NCBI RefSeq assembly: GCF_902859695.1
Contig: NZ_CADIJL010000025.1
Span: 1-64,000, forward strand
Direction: 5' to 3'
Source: Achromobacter ruhlandii
GTDB taxonomy: Bacteria; Pseudomonadota; Gammaproteobacteria; Burkholderiales; Burkholderiaceae_B
DNA: 64,000 nt
Both the position numbers and the translations under genes were made by a program. Under the pieces are notes generated by a model. That model ran no database searches. It was not told the origin of the DNA and saw only the letters and a program-made list of their open reading frames with translations. Positions 1 to 9,034 of the stretch are shown piece by piece. Every line of letters starts with the position of its first letter. Positions within the stretch are counted from its first letter, which is position 1.

Positions 1-901
1 CAGCGCCACCGACGCCCGTGGCCGCAGCGCCCACGGCAACGGCGGTGCCGGCCGCGCCCAGCGCGGCGCCGGCCATCGCGCCCGCGCCGAGTTGCGGGCC
101 GCCCGATACCAGCCCGGTCGCAATGCCTGGCCCGAAGATGCCCAGCGCCAGCAGGGTCAGCGAGGCCAGCATGACGACGACCGAATGGTCGATGGATGGC
201 TCGGCCGGTTGCACCTGAAACTCCGCGAACAAGCCCGAGCCGATGCCCACGATGACGGCCAGCACCAGCACCTTGATGCCCGACGACACCACGTTGCCCA
301 GTACCTTTTCTGCAAGGAACGCGGTCTTGCTCCAGAGGGCGAACGGCACCAGCACGAAGCCCGCGAGCGTCGTCAATTTGAACTCGATCAGCGTGATGAA
401 AAGCTGGATCGCCAACACGAAAAAGCACAGCAGGACGATCAACCACGCGAGGAACATCACGACGATGGGCGTGATGTTCACGAACACCTCGGGAAAGCCC
501 GCCATGTCGCCGATTTGGTCGAGGATCGGCGCCCCGGCGTCGATGCCGATCTTGGCCAGCCTTCCCGGATGCAGGAAGTTCTCCATGCTCAAGGTCGAGC
601 CGCTGGCCGTCAGGCCCAGGCCCGCGAACGAGCGGAACACGATGCCGGCCAGCCAGTTGAAGTTGCCGATGATGTAGGCGAAGGCACCGACGTAGAGCAC
701 CTTGCGGATTAACTTGGCGATCACGTCTTCGCCCTGGCCGGTGGCATGGCTCATCGCCCAGAACAGCCCGGCGATCGTCATGTCGATGACGATCAGCGTG
801 GCGGTCAGAAACGCCACCTCGCCATGCAGCAGGCCAAAGCCCGAGTCGATGTAGCGCGAGAACGTATCGAGGAAGCGGTCGATGATGGTCACGTCGTTCA
901 T
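1..901 (-). CDS. trbL: TrbL/VirB6-like mating-pair formation protein (C-terminus cut by window edge)
   Basis: Polytopic inner-membrane component of the P-type type IV secretion channel. The frame opens with an ATG at 901 (MNDVTIIDRFLD) and stays open to base 1, giving about 300 residues with the 3' end missing. Several hydrophobic segments are visible, including FLAWLIVLLCFFVLAIQLF, and an Ala/Gly-rich tail begins (GAGAMAGAALGAAG), as is usual for TrbL. The start overlaps the trbK stop in an ATGA, so translation is probably coupled. It is the last trb gene visible; trbF, trbG and trbI should follow beyond the edge. Confidence 0.9.
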   Translation of the reverse strand, partial: MNDVTIIDRFLDTFSRYIDSGFGLLHGEVAFLTATLIVIDMTIAGLFWAMSHATGQGEDVIAKLIRKVLYVGAFAYIIGNFNWLAGIVFRSFAGLGLTASGSTLSMENFLHPGRLAKIGIDAGAPILDQIGDMAGFPEVFVNITPIVVMFLAWLIVLLCFFVLAIQLFITLIEFKLTTLAGFVLVPFALWSKTAFLAEKVLGNVVSSGIKVLVLAVIVGIGSGLFAEFQVQPAEPSIDHSVVVMLASLTLLALGIFGPGIATGLVSGGPQLGAGAMAGAALGAAGTAVAVGAAATGVGGA

Positions 902-1200
902 GGCGAGTTCTCCTTCCCAGGCCCGTTGTCATCGGCGGGTTCATCGAAGCTGGGTGGAATCGGCGGCAGGTCGGTGAGCGTCTGGTACTCGCCGGGGCCG
1001 GCCTTGCCGGAGAGAAAGCGGCGCAGGTCGGCTCGGGCCACCTGTGCGCAGAACGCGCCGCCGTGCTCGCCCGCGCGGCATTGCGCGCGCAGCGCGTGCA
1101 GCCGGGACGGGTCGGCGGCCAGCGCAGCCGCCGAAGGCGGCTGGTCGCAGCCGGACAGCAGGAGCGCAGCGAAGGCGAGCATGACGGTCGCGTTTTTCAC
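898..1200 (-). CDS. trbK: TrbK-like entry-exclusion lipoprotein
   Basis: A 100-residue protein with a lipoprotein signal peptide; the lipobox LLLSGC puts the lipidated Cys near residue 18. The remainder is soluble and carries two further Cys. Small lipoproteins in this position between trbJ and trbL are annotated TrbK or TrbK-alt and are thought to exclude recipients that already carry the element. It lies 11 bp after trbJ and overlaps trbL by four bases. A second exclusion-type lipoprotein occurs at 8787-9011. The name rests on position and lipobox rather than on clear sequence identity. Confidence 0.75.
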   Translation of the reverse strand: MKNATVMLAFAALLLSGCDQPPSAAALAADPSRLHALRAQCRAGEHGGAFCAQVARADLRRFLSGKAGPGEYQTLTDLPPIPPSFDEPADDNGPGKENSP

Positions 1201-1211
1201 GGCCGCCTCCG

Positions 1212-1940
1212 TCAGTGGTTGTAGAAATCGACGGACTGCGGCGTGTACGGCGTGCCGCTGCCCAGGAAGCGCCGCGTTACTTCGCGCCCGCGCTCTGTGG
1301 CTGCGGCCTGCCGCGCCAGCTCCAATGCGGTGGCTCGGTCTTGCGTGATCTGGAGCCGCTGCGACTGGATCGACTGCTTGGCCTGCAAGGCGAGCAACTG
1401 GTTCATGGCCTGCATCGCCTGCAACGCGCCTTCGGCCGATTGGCTCTTGCCCACGAGGTCGGCCAGCACGCCTTCGTCAACGCCCAGGTTCTGCGACACC
1501 TGCGCCTGCATCTGCATGGTGGTCTGCAAGCCGTTGAGCGTGTTCTTCCAACGCTCCTGCGTGTCACGGTACATCTGGTCGCCGCTGACGGTGGCGGCGT
1601 ACTGCTCGGGGTACAGGCGTGCAAACTCCTGATCCAGATTCGTCACGTCGTAGGCCAAGCCCTTCGCCTGGGCGATCAGCCGCTCGGTCGTCGCTAGGTT
1701 GGTGCGCAACTGGCCGACCACGCTGGACGGCAGGCTGGCGAGGTTGCGCGCCTGGTTCATCAGCATCTGCGCTTCGTTCTGGAGCTGCTGGATCTGGTTG
1801 TTGATCTGCTCCAGCGTGCGGATCGCGGTCAGCGTGTTTTGCACAAGGTTCGTGGGATCAATCACGACCCATTGCGCGTGTACGGTGGAAACGGTGCAAA
1901 GCATGGCCGCGACGGCAGCGGCGATGAGTCGCTTTTTCAT
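1212..1940 (-). CDS. trbJ: TrbJ mating-pair formation protein (VirB5-like)
   Basis: A 242-residue secreted protein with a cleavable signal peptide (MKKRLIAAAVAAMLCTVSTVHA). The mature part is rich in Gln and helical heptads (LEQINNQIQQLQNEAQMLM), typical of TrbJ/VirB5 minor pilus proteins, which help pilus assembly and donor-recipient contact. Its start overlaps the stop of trbE by four bases, in the usual trbE-trbJ order. Length and composition are normal for the family. Confidence 0.9.
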   Translation of the reverse strand: MKKRLIAAAVAAMLCTVSTVHAQWVVIDPTNLVQNTLTAIRTLEQINNQIQQLQNEAQMLMNQARNLASLPSSVVGQLRTNLATTERLIAQAKGLAYDVTNLDQEFARLYPEQYAATVSGDQMYRDTQERWKNTLNGLQTTMQMQAQVSQNLGVDEGVLADLVGKSQSAEGALQAMQAMNQLLALQAKQSIQSQRLQITQDRATALELARQAAATERGREVTRRFLGSGTPYTPQSVDFYNH

Positions 1941-4396
1941 GGCTGGTTCTCCTGTGGGTGGTCAGCGGTACGGAGGGAACCCGGCGTGAGGCCGGGGAAC
2001 GAGGGCAGTAGGTCAGCCGCCCAATCGAGGCCGCGATGGCGTAGCCAAGCGCCGGCGAAGCCGGGCACCCCGGCATCCAGCCGCACGCGGTCTATGTCGC
2101 GCTGGTCTTGCGGCGTGGAAGCGCCTACGAACGCGAGCGCAGCCGCCCCCAGGTCGAGGTCGAACAGGCGGTTGCCGAGGCGGGATTGGTAGTAGTAGTC
2201 GCGCTTGGGCTGCGCGGTGGCGACGATTTCGATCTGGCGGTTGTTGAGGCCGAAGCCCTGATAGATCGTCTTGATCTGCGGCTCGGTCGCCTGCGGGTTC
2301 GGCAGGAAGATGCGGCTCGCGCAGCTTTCGACGATCGCGGGCGCGATGCTCGAATCCTTGATGTCCGCGAGCGACTGCGTGGCGAAGATGACGCTGACGT
2401 TCTTCTTGCGCAGCGTCTTGAGCCACTGGCGGATGCGCGCGGCAAACACCGGGTCATCCAAGAACAGCCACGCTTCATCGAGGATCAGCAGCGTGGGCGC
2501 ACCGTCGAAGCGTTCATCGAAGCGTGCAAAGAGGTAATGCAGCACGGCCATGACGGCGGCCTTGCTGTGCATCAGCTCCTCCATCTCGAAGCCCTGCACG
2601 TCGGCGCTGCCCAGCCGGTCGTGGTCGGCGTCCAGCAGCTTGCCGTGCGCGCCGCCGAGCACATACGGCGCAAGCGCCTGGCGCAGCGCGTTCGATTGCA
2701 GCAGCACCGACAAGCCCGTCATCGTGCGCTGCTCCACCGGCGCACCGGCGAGGCTGCCGAGTGCCGACCAGATGGCGGCCTTCTCGTCGGGGCCGACCGC
2801 CACGCCTTCGTGCAGCAAGCGGCCTTCGATCCATTCGGCCGCCCAGGTGCGGTAGCCTTCGCGGTCGATACGGGCAAGCGGCTGGAAGGCGATTTCGCCA
2901 TCCGTGCCCAGGTCGTAGTGCTCGCCGCCCAGCCCGAGGATCGTGGCGCGCATGGAGCGGCCCATGTCGAACGCGAAGATGCGCGAGCCGCGATAGCGGC
3001 GAAACTGCATCGCCAGCGTGGCGAGTAAGACCGATTTGCCCATGCCGGTCGGGCCGGCGACCAGCGTGTGGCCCACGTCGCCGATGTGCGTGACCAGCCG
3101 GAACGGCGTCGCGCCATCAGTGCGGGTGACGATCAGCGGCGGGCCGTCGAGGTGGGCGTTCTTCTCCGGCCCGGCCCATACCGCCGACAGCGGCATCATG
3201 TGCGCCAGGTTCAGCGTCGAGACGATGGGCTGGCGCACGTTGGCATAGGCGTTACCGGGGATGGACGACAGCCACGCATCGACCGCGTTCAAGGTCTCGG
3301 GGATGGTCACGAAGCCCCGTCCTTGAATCACACGCTCCACCATGCGCAGCTTTTCGTCGGCCACGGCCGGGTCGTCATCGAGCACCGTCACCGTGGCGGT
3401 CAGGTAGCCGAAGGCGACCTGATCGCTGCCCAGCTCCTGCATGGCGGCGTCCGCGTCGGCCGACTTGTTGCTGGCGTCGGTATCGACCAGCGGACTTTCC
3501 TGCTGGAAGATGGTTTCGCGCAGCAGCGCGATGACGTTTTTCCGTTTCGCAAACCACTGTCGGCGCAGGCGGCCCAGCTCCTTTTCCGCCTCGGCTTTGT
3601 CGAGGCAGAGGAACCGGGTTGACCAGTGATAGGCAAAGCCCAGGCGGTTGAGGTCGTCCAGAATCCCCGGCCAGGTCGAGGTCGGGAAGCCCCGCACCGA
3701 CACCACGCGCAGGTGCTGATCGCCCAGCATGGGCGCCAGGCCGCCGACCAGCGGCGAGTCGGTCAGCAGCGCGTCGATGTGGAACGGCACCTCGGGCACC
3801 GCCAGCCGGTAGCGCCGCGTCGATACGGTGGCGTGCAGGTAGGTCAACGTCTGCGCGTCGTCCAGCCATGCGATTTCCGGCATCACGCCATCGAGCAAAT
3901 CGAAGATGCGATCCGTCTCCGCCACGAAGGCGGCTAGGCGCTCGCGCCAGTCCACGCCTTCGGTGGGCCGGTTCTCGTACAGCATCCCCGCCGCACGCGC
4001 GCGCGATTCCTCGGGCGGCAGGTACACCAGCGTCAGGTGATAGCCGCTCTCGAAATGGTTGCCCGATTCCTCGAACGCTGCGCGGCGTTCTTCGTCCACC
4101 AGCCACGAAAGCGGTTCGGGGAACTCCGAGTGCGGATAGTCGGCGGCAGCGCGGCGCTCGGCCTCGATGAACAGCGCCCAGCCCGAACCCAGCCGGCGCA
4201 GCGCGTTGTTCAAGCGCGCCGAGGTGGCGATCAGTTCGCCTTGCGTGGCGCTGTCGAGGTCAGGCCCGCGAAACCGCGCCGTGCGCTGGAAACTGCCGTC
4301 CTTGTTCAAGACGACACCCGGCGCGACCAGGCCGGCCCAGGGCAGCCAGTCGGCAAGCAAGGCCGGGCGCTGGCGGTATTCGGCGAGGTTCAGCAT
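1937..4396 (-). CDS. trbE: TrbE conjugal transfer ATPase (VirB4 family)
   Basis: An 819-residue ATPase that powers assembly of the type IV secretion apparatus at the inner membrane. The N-terminal CagE/TrbE/VirB region is followed by a P-loop, GPTGMGKS, near residue 447, and a Walker B-like stretch TLLILDEAWLF near residue 636. A conserved Gln-containing segment (SVIFATQSLADI) follows. Length is normal for TrbE. The gene starts 12 bp after trbD and overlaps trbJ by four bases, within an unbroken trb operon. Confidence 0.95.
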   Translation of the reverse strand: MLNLAEYRQRPALLADWLPWAGLVAPGVVLNKDGSFQRTARFRGPDLDSATQGELIATSARLNNALRRLGSGWALFIEAERRAAADYPHSEFPEPLSWLVDEERRAAFEESGNHFESGYHLTLVYLPPEESRARAAGMLYENRPTEGVDWRERLAAFVAETDRIFDLLDGVMPEIAWLDDAQTLTYLHATVSTRRYRLAVPEVPFHIDALLTDSPLVGGLAPMLGDQHLRVVSVRGFPTSTWPGILDDLNRLGFAYHWSTRFLCLDKAEAEKELGRLRRQWFAKRKNVIALLRETIFQQESPLVDTDASNKSADADAAMQELGSDQVAFGYLTATVTVLDDDPAVADEKLRMVERVIQGRGFVTIPETLNAVDAWLSSIPGNAYANVRQPIVSTLNLAHMMPLSAVWAGPEKNAHLDGPPLIVTRTDGATPFRLVTHIGDVGHTLVAGPTGMGKSVLLATLAMQFRRYRGSRIFAFDMGRSMRATILGLGGEHYDLGTDGEIAFQPLARIDREGYRTWAAEWIEGRLLHEGVAVGPDEKAAIWSALGSLAGAPVEQRTMTGLSVLLQSNALRQALAPYVLGGAHGKLLDADHDRLGSADVQGFEMEELMHSKAAVMAVLHYLFARFDERFDGAPTLLILDEAWLFLDDPVFAARIRQWLKTLRKKNVSVIFATQSLADIKDSSIAPAIVESCASRIFLPNPQATEPQIKTIYQGFGLNNRQIEIVATAQPKRDYYYQSRLGNRLFDLDLGAAALAFVGASTPQDQRDIDRVRLDAGVPGFAGAWLRHRGLDWAADLLPSFPGLTPGSLRTADHPQENQP

Positions 4397-4408
4397 GGCG
4401 GCGTCCCC

Positions 4409-4681
4409 TCACACGTCCAGCAGCGGGCGGTGCTTGATGTGTCGGGCAAAGACCTGCATGAACTGCGGATCGACGCGCGCACCCCAAACCGCCAGCGCGT
4501 GGCCGACGATCCAGAGCACGGCACCGGGAATCCAGAGTTGCAGGCCCAGCCCGACAGCGGCGGCCAGCGTGCCGTTGGCGATCGCCACGGTGCGCGGTGC
4601 GCCACCCAGCAAGATCGGCTCGGTGAGCGAGCGGTGCAAAGGCACCTCGAACCCTGCCGCGAAGCTATCCGGGGCGCTCAT
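4409..4681 (-). CDS. trbD: TrbD (VirB3-like) inner-membrane protein
   Basis: A 90-residue membrane protein starting MSAPDSFAAGFEVPLHRSL. It matches the short VirB3/TrbD pattern: a polar N-terminus with PLHRSLTEPILLGGAPR, two adjacent hydrophobic segments (TLAAAVGLGLQLWIPGAVL and following) and a short cytoplasmic tail. Such proteins work with the VirB4/TrbE ATPase in pilus assembly. The ATG at 4681 overlaps the trbC stop in an ATGA, which supports this start over longer frames. Confidence 0.88.
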   Translation of the reverse strand: MSAPDSFAAGFEVPLHRSLTEPILLGGAPRTVAIANGTLAAAVGLGLQLWIPGAVLWIVGHALAVWGARVDPQFMQVFARHIKHRPLLDV

Positions 4682-5070
4682 ACGACAGCCCCGCCGGAGA
4701 AGCTGAAGAACGACAGGAAGAACGAGGACGCGGCGAAAGCGATGCTCAAGCCGAACACGATCTGGATCAGCTTGCGGAAGCCGCCCGACGTGTCGCCGAA
4801 CGCGAGCGCGAGGCCCGTGGCGATGATGATGATGACCGCGACGATGCGCGCCACCGGCCCTTGGATCGACTCCAAGATCGACTGCAAGGGGCCTTCCCAC
4901 GGCATCGAGGAACCGGCGGCCTGCGCGGTGCCGGCCAGGAACAGCAGTAGCGCGGACAGCAGCAGCCCTTGCGCGGCAGGACGAGCCAGGCTGTGCAGCC
5001 GGGCCAGCCTCGGCAGCCGCGAGGGCGGATTTATGGAAACATGGAAAGCAGGAATGTGCATCTGCGTCAT
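4678..5070 (-). CDS. trbC: TrbC pilin precursor (VirB2-like)
   Basis: A 130-residue pilin precursor starting MTQMHIPAFHVS. A long signal region ends near LAGTAQAAG. Two hydrophobic segments follow (RIVAVIIIIATGLALAFG and IVFGLSIAFAASSFFLSF), the normal VirB2/TrbC topology. RP4 TrbC pilin is cyclised by the TraF peptidase, and a TraF homologue is encoded at 20267-20878, so the pair probably works together here. The start overlaps the end of trbB by four bases. Longer in-frame starts lie inside trbB and were rejected. Confidence 0.9.
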   Translation of the reverse strand: MTQMHIPAFHVSINPPSRLPRLARLHSLARPAAQGLLLSALLLFLAGTAQAAGSSMPWEGPLQSILESIQGPVARIVAVIIIIATGLALAFGDTSGGFRKLIQIVFGLSIAFAASSFFLSFFSFSGGAVV

Positions 5071-6104
5071 GGCAGTTCTCCAGAGTGGTTGAGGGACGGG
5101 GAAGAAAGGTCGGACTGCGATGGCAGCTCGGGAAACGGCGTGTCCAGCGCGTCCGCCAGTTGGTAGCCCACGCCGTCGAAGCCGACGACGCGAGCGATGC
5201 TCTCGATGCGGCGCTTGTGCCCGCGCCCGGCAATGTGGATCACCACGTCCACGGCCTCGGCGATCAGCGCACGGGGCGGGTTCACCGCCACTTCGAGAAT
5301 CAGTTGCTCCATGCGCAGCAGCGCGCCCAGCGCGGAACCCGCGTGGATCGTGGCGATACCGCCGGGGTGGCCCGTGCCCCACACCTTGATGAGATCCAGC
5401 GCCTCGGGGCCGCGCACCTCGCCGACGACGACGCGATCCGGTCGCAGGCGCATGGACGAGCGCACCAGCTCGGTCATAGACACTACGCCCGCGCGCGTGC
5501 GCAGCGGAACGTGGTCGCGGGCCGCGCATTGCAGCTCCACCGTGTCTTCGAGCACCAGCACGCGGTCGCCGGTGGCGGCGATTTCAGCGAGCAAGGCATT
5601 GGCGAGCGTGGTCTTGCCGCTGCTGGTGGCTCCGGCGATCAGGATGTTCTTGCGCTCGCGCACCGCGCGAACGAGAAAACCTGCTTGGGCGGCAGTCATC
5701 ATCCGGTCGATGACGTACCGCTCCAGCGGGATCACGCCGATGGCGCGCTTGCGCAGCGCGAAGGCCGGCCCCGGCGCGGCGGGCGGCAAGATGCCCTCGA
5801 AGCGTTCGCCGGTTTCGGGCAGCTCGGCCGATAGCAGCGGCTGGCCGCGATGCACCTCCGCGCCGACGTGGGCCGCGACCAGGCGGATGATTCGCTCGCC
5901 ATCGGCTTCGGGCAGCTCCACGCCCATCGGTGCGCGGCCCGACGACAAGCGATCCACCCAAAGGGTGCGGTCGGGGTTGAGCATGATTTCCACCACGTCG
6001 GGGTCTTCGAGCGCGGTGGCGATCAGCGGCCCCATTGCCGTGCGCAGCATCTGGATGCGCCGGTCGAGCGATGTGGCGCTCATGGATTGCGGAACGGCGC
6101 TCAT
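5067..6104 (-). CDS. trbB: TrbB traffic ATPase (VirB11 family)
   Basis: A 345-residue secretion ATPase that forms the cytoplasmic hexamer of the conjugation machine. The Walker A motif GATSSGKTT lies near residue 160. It is followed by an Asp box region (VLEDTVELQ), a His-box region and a Walker B-like GEVRGPEALDLIK. The first ATG (MSAVPQSM) overlaps the stop of the upstream RHH gene by four bases; MSATSLDRR, seven residues in, is an alternative start. TrbB directly precedes trbC, as in RP4 and Tn4371. Confidence 0.93.
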   Translation of the reverse strand: MSAVPQSMSATSLDRRIQMLRTAMGPLIATALEDPDVVEIMLNPDRTLWVDRLSSGRAPMGVELPEADGERIIRLVAAHVGAEVHRGQPLLSAELPETGERFEGILPPAAPGPAFALRKRAIGVIPLERYVIDRMMTAAQAGFLVRAVRERKNILIAGATSSGKTTLANALLAEIAATGDRVLVLEDTVELQCAARDHVPLRTRAGVVSMTELVRSSMRLRPDRVVVGEVRGPEALDLIKVWGTGHPGGIATIHAGSALGALLRMEQLILEVAVNPPRALIAEAVDVVIHIAGRGHKRRIESIARVVGFDGVGYQLADALDTPFPELPSQSDLSSPSLNHSGELP

Positions 6105-6565
6105 GACGCACGCTCCTGCGCTTCGGCTGCTGCCGCTGCATCCTCCATCCGCATCGGGTCGGGGTGCAGTTCCTCCACCACGTCGCGCACCAGGCTGCGC
6201 CCGCGCAGCAGGTGGCGGCCAAGCTGCTCCACGAACTGCTCGAAGCGCGCCTTGCCCTGCGCGCGGGCCGCCTCTTGGTGCGCTTCGGGAACCGGCGTGC
6301 TGACGGTCAGGTAGTAGCGGATGAACAGCGCCAGCGTTTCGATGGCAATGCTCTGGTCGCGCTCCATGCGCTCGGCCTGGCGCGACAGGCGATCAAGGCG
6401 CTTGGCGATAGCCGCCTCGCGCTGGTCGGCTGCGTCCGGCGACAGCCAGGACGCCAAGGCGGCAGCGACGATGCTGGACTTGGACACGCCTTTCTTGGCG
6501 GCCAGTTCATCGAGCCGCTGGGCGTGCTCGGGCTGGATAAAGAGGTTCAGGCGGTAGTGGCTCAT
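6101..6565 (-). CDS. CopG/ribbon-helix-helix protein between traG and trbB
   Basis: A 154-residue protein whose N-terminus, MSHYRLNLFIQPEHAQRLDELAAKKGVSKSSI, spread over about 45 residues, looks like a ribbon-helix-helix DNA-binding fold (strand, helix, Gly-Val-Ser turn, helix). The C-terminal half is charged and helical. It overlaps traG and trbB by four bases on each side. Its position suggests a local regulator of the traG-trb operon, or a coupling accessory factor. The DNA target is not known. Confidence 0.8.
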   Translation of the reverse strand: MSHYRLNLFIQPEHAQRLDELAAKKGVSKSSIVAAALASWLSPDAADQREAAIAKRLDRLSRQAERMERDQSIAIETLALFIRYYLTVSTPVPEAHQEAARAQGKARFEQFVEQLGRHLLRGRSLVRDVVEELHPDPMRMEDAAAAAEAQERAS

Positions 6566-8571
6566 AGCTCGATTCCGTCGCTGGGGTCGAGGGAAGCCAG
6601 CCGGGCCGTGCGCTGCATGGCCGGGTCGAGCTGGCGAGGAAGGGGAAGCGGCAGGTCGTCGTCGTCATCGAGCAGCCCGAGGTCGGCAGCAGGCACGGCC
6701 AACTCGGGGTCATAGGCGACGGCTTCGGAAAGTTCGGGCTGACGGCGTGGGCCGCCGTCGTCGGCAGCAGCCAGGTTCCCCAGGCCATTGGCGGATGCCG
6801 TAGCCGGTGCGGCGGGCATCGGCGGAATCGCCAGCCCGCTCCAGTCGTCCGGGCGCGATGGCGGTGCATCCGCATAGCTGCCAGCGACAAGCGCCGGCGG
6901 CGGCAGCACGCGCCGCTTGAAATTGGCGTCGGCGTAGTAGCGCAGCTTCTTCGCCCGGATCGGGGCGACGCTGGACACCATCACCACAGCATCGTCCGGT
7001 GGAAGCTGCATGACTTCGCCCGGCGTCAGCAGCGGACGCGCCGTTTCCTGGCGCGACACCATCAGGTGGCCCAGCCACGGCGCGAGCCGATGGCCCGCGT
7101 AGTTGCGTTGCGCGCGCAGCTCGGTCGCGGTGCCCAGCGTCTCGGAGATGCGCTTGGCGGTGCGTTCGTCGTTGGTGGCGAACGTCACCCTGACATGGCA
7201 GTTGTCGAGGATGGAATGGTTCTGCCCATACGCCTTGTCGATCTGGTTGAGCGACTGCGCGATGAGGAAGCTGCGGATGCCGTAGCCCGCCATGAAGGCC
7301 AGCGCCGTCTCGAAGAAGTCGAGCCGGCCCAGGGCCGGAAACTCATCGAGCATCAGCAGCAGCTTGTGGCGGCGCTCGATGCCGTCGGAGCCGTCGAGCG
7401 ATTCGGTCAAGCGTCGCCCGATCTGGTTGAGGATCAGGCGGATGAGCGGCTTGGTGCGCGATATGTCCGAAGGCGGAACCACCAGGTACAGCGACACCGG
7501 ATGCTCGGCCGCGATCAAATCGGCGATGCGCCAATCACAACGCGACGTGACTTCGGCCACCGTGGGATCGCGGTACAGGCCGAGGAACGACATGGCGGTG
7601 CTCAACACGCCGGAGCGCTCGTTGTCCGACTTGTTGAGCACTTCGCGCGCGGCGGATGCGACTACCGGATGCGGGCCATTGCCGAGGTGCGGCGTGGTCA
7701 TCATCCGGTGCAAGGTCAGCTCGAAGGGGCTGGCCGGGTCGCTGAGGAAGTTGGCGACGCCTCGCAGCGTCTTGTCCTCGCCGGCGTACAGCACATGCAG
7801 GATGGCCCCGACCAGCAGCGCATGCGAAGTCTTCTCCCAATGGTTGCGGCGTTCAAGCGCGCCTTCGGGATCGACCAGAATGTCCGCGATGTTCTGCACG
7901 TCGCGCACTTCATGTGCGCCGCGCCGCACCTCCAGCAGCGGGTTGTAGGCCGCTGACTTCGCATCCGTGGGGTTGAACAGCAGGCAGTGCGAGAAGCGTG
8001 ATCGCCAGCCTGCGGTGATCTGCCAGTTCTCGCCCTTGATGTCGTGGACGACGGCAGACGAGGGCCAGGAAAGCAGCGTCGGCACCACCAGGCCGACGCC
8101 CTTGCCGCTGCGCGTCGGCGCGAAGGTCAGGACGTGTTCCGGGCCTTCGTGGCGCAGGTATTGGCGATCATGCTGGCCGAGGAACACGCCGGCTGGCTGC
8201 GTGAGGCCCGCTTTGCGAATGTCCTCCGCGTTCGCCCAGCGGGCCGAGCCATAGGTCGTGACGAGGCGCGATTGCCGCGAGCGCCATATCGACATGCCGA
8301 TGGCAACGAGCACGGCCACCAAGCCGCTGCCGCCCGCGATGGCTCCCCCAATGTCGAAGATGCGCGGTGCGTAGCCATCGAAGAAGAACCACCACTCGAA
8401 CAACCGCCACGGGTGATAGACCGGCGTGCCGAAGAAATCGAACCAGGGCAAGCCAAGGCGTAGCTGATAACCCAGGGCGGCGGCTGTCCACTGTGTGGCG
8501 CTCCACACACCGGCGACCACGATGCCGAATACCACGGCGATCTGGCCGAACAGCACGTTCGTCCCTTGCAT
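6562..8571 (-). CDS. traG: TraG type IV coupling protein (VirD4 family)
   Basis: A 669-residue coupling ATPase that brings the relaxase-DNA complex to the secretion channel. Two N-terminal membrane segments are followed by Walker A (APTRSGKGVG, near residue 152) and Walker B (LLLMLDEFPALGR, near residue 407). The start at 8571 (MQGTNVLFGQ) is chosen because GGAGG lies 7 bases upstream; an ATG at 8643 has no such site. The C-terminal 130 residues are acidic and Pro-rich. An intrinsic terminator on the same strand lies upstream (8698-8738), so traG-trb should have its own promoter in the roughly 125 bp between them. Confidence 0.95.
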   Translation of the reverse strand: MQGTNVLFGQIAVVFGIVVAGVWSATQWTAAALGYQLRLGLPWFDFFGTPVYHPWRLFEWWFFFDGYAPRIFDIGGAIAGGSGLVAVLVAIGMSIWRSRQSRLVTTYGSARWANAEDIRKAGLTQPAGVFLGQHDRQYLRHEGPEHVLTFAPTRSGKGVGLVVPTLLSWPSSAVVHDIKGENWQITAGWRSRFSHCLLFNPTDAKSAAYNPLLEVRRGAHEVRDVQNIADILVDPEGALERRNHWEKTSHALLVGAILHVLYAGEDKTLRGVANFLSDPASPFELTLHRMMTTPHLGNGPHPVVASAAREVLNKSDNERSGVLSTAMSFLGLYRDPTVAEVTSRCDWRIADLIAAEHPVSLYLVVPPSDISRTKPLIRLILNQIGRRLTESLDGSDGIERRHKLLLMLDEFPALGRLDFFETALAFMAGYGIRSFLIAQSLNQIDKAYGQNHSILDNCHVRVTFATNDERTAKRISETLGTATELRAQRNYAGHRLAPWLGHLMVSRQETARPLLTPGEVMQLPPDDAVVMVSSVAPIRAKKLRYYADANFKRRVLPPPALVAGSYADAPPSRPDDWSGLAIPPMPAAPATASANGLGNLAAADDGGPRRQPELSEAVAYDPELAVPAADLGLLDDDDDLPLPLPRQLDPAMQRTARLASLDPSDGIEL

Positions 8572-8697
8572 TGCCTGCCTCCGATCACGGCACGAGGGAG
8601 TGCCGCAACGACGAGGATCAAGGCGTCTGCGCAGGCCGGTCAAAGGCCGTTATGGCGGCAATTCAGGCCGAAAAGACAAGATTTCTTACTGGAGCGG

Positions 8698-8738
8698 AGA
8701 AAATAAAAACGCCGCTAACGCGAGAGCGTTGCGGCGTA
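8698..8738 (-). terminator. Intrinsic terminator between EexN gene and traG
   Basis: Read on the minus strand, ACGCCGC and GCGGCGT arms (outer) plus AACGC/GCGTT arms (inner) close a GAGA-type tetraloop at 8709-8737, followed by TTTTTATTTT. It ends the long co-directional run that starts at the fluoride riboswitch (14984) and separates it from traG-trb. Confidence 0.85.
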
Positions 8739-8786
8739 TAGAGGTAACAGTCAGGACTTCGTCGTAGTGGCGCGACTGCAAGGGAT

Positions 8787-9011
8787 TTATTGGGTCTTTT
8801 GCTCCGGACGGTTGCCGAAGAAGCGCCGTTTAGCGGCCTCGGCCGCGCGCACGCATAGTTCGTCGCCGACGTTGGCGCGATCCTCCTTGCATTGCCGCTG
8901 GATTTCCTTAATGCGATCAGGATGAGCTACGAGGAAGTCCACGCTTTCTGAGGGCTGGGACGGGCCGCACGCAGTCAACGTAGCGGTTAGCAGCAGCAGT
9001 AGTTTGTTCAT
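8787..9011 (-). CDS. EexN-like entry-exclusion lipoprotein
   Basis: A 74-residue lipoprotein: MNKLLLLLTATLTAC places the lipidated Cys at residue 15. A short polar domain follows with a pair of Cys (RQCKEDRANVGDELC). The pattern AHPDRIKEIQRQC resembles the EexN family of exclusion lipoproteins found in ICEs and IncN plasmids. An AGGATTGGAG stretch before the ATG gives a good ribosome site. It lies 23 bp after the LysR gene. Its likely role is to block redundant entry of the same ICE; TrbK (898-1200) may share that task. Confidence 0.75.
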   Translation of the reverse strand: MNKLLLLLTATLTACGPSQPSESVDFLVAHPDRIKEIQRQCKEDRANVGDELCVRAAEAAKRRFFGNRPEQKTQ

Positions 9012-9034
9012 AGCTCCAATCCTTTCATGGACGG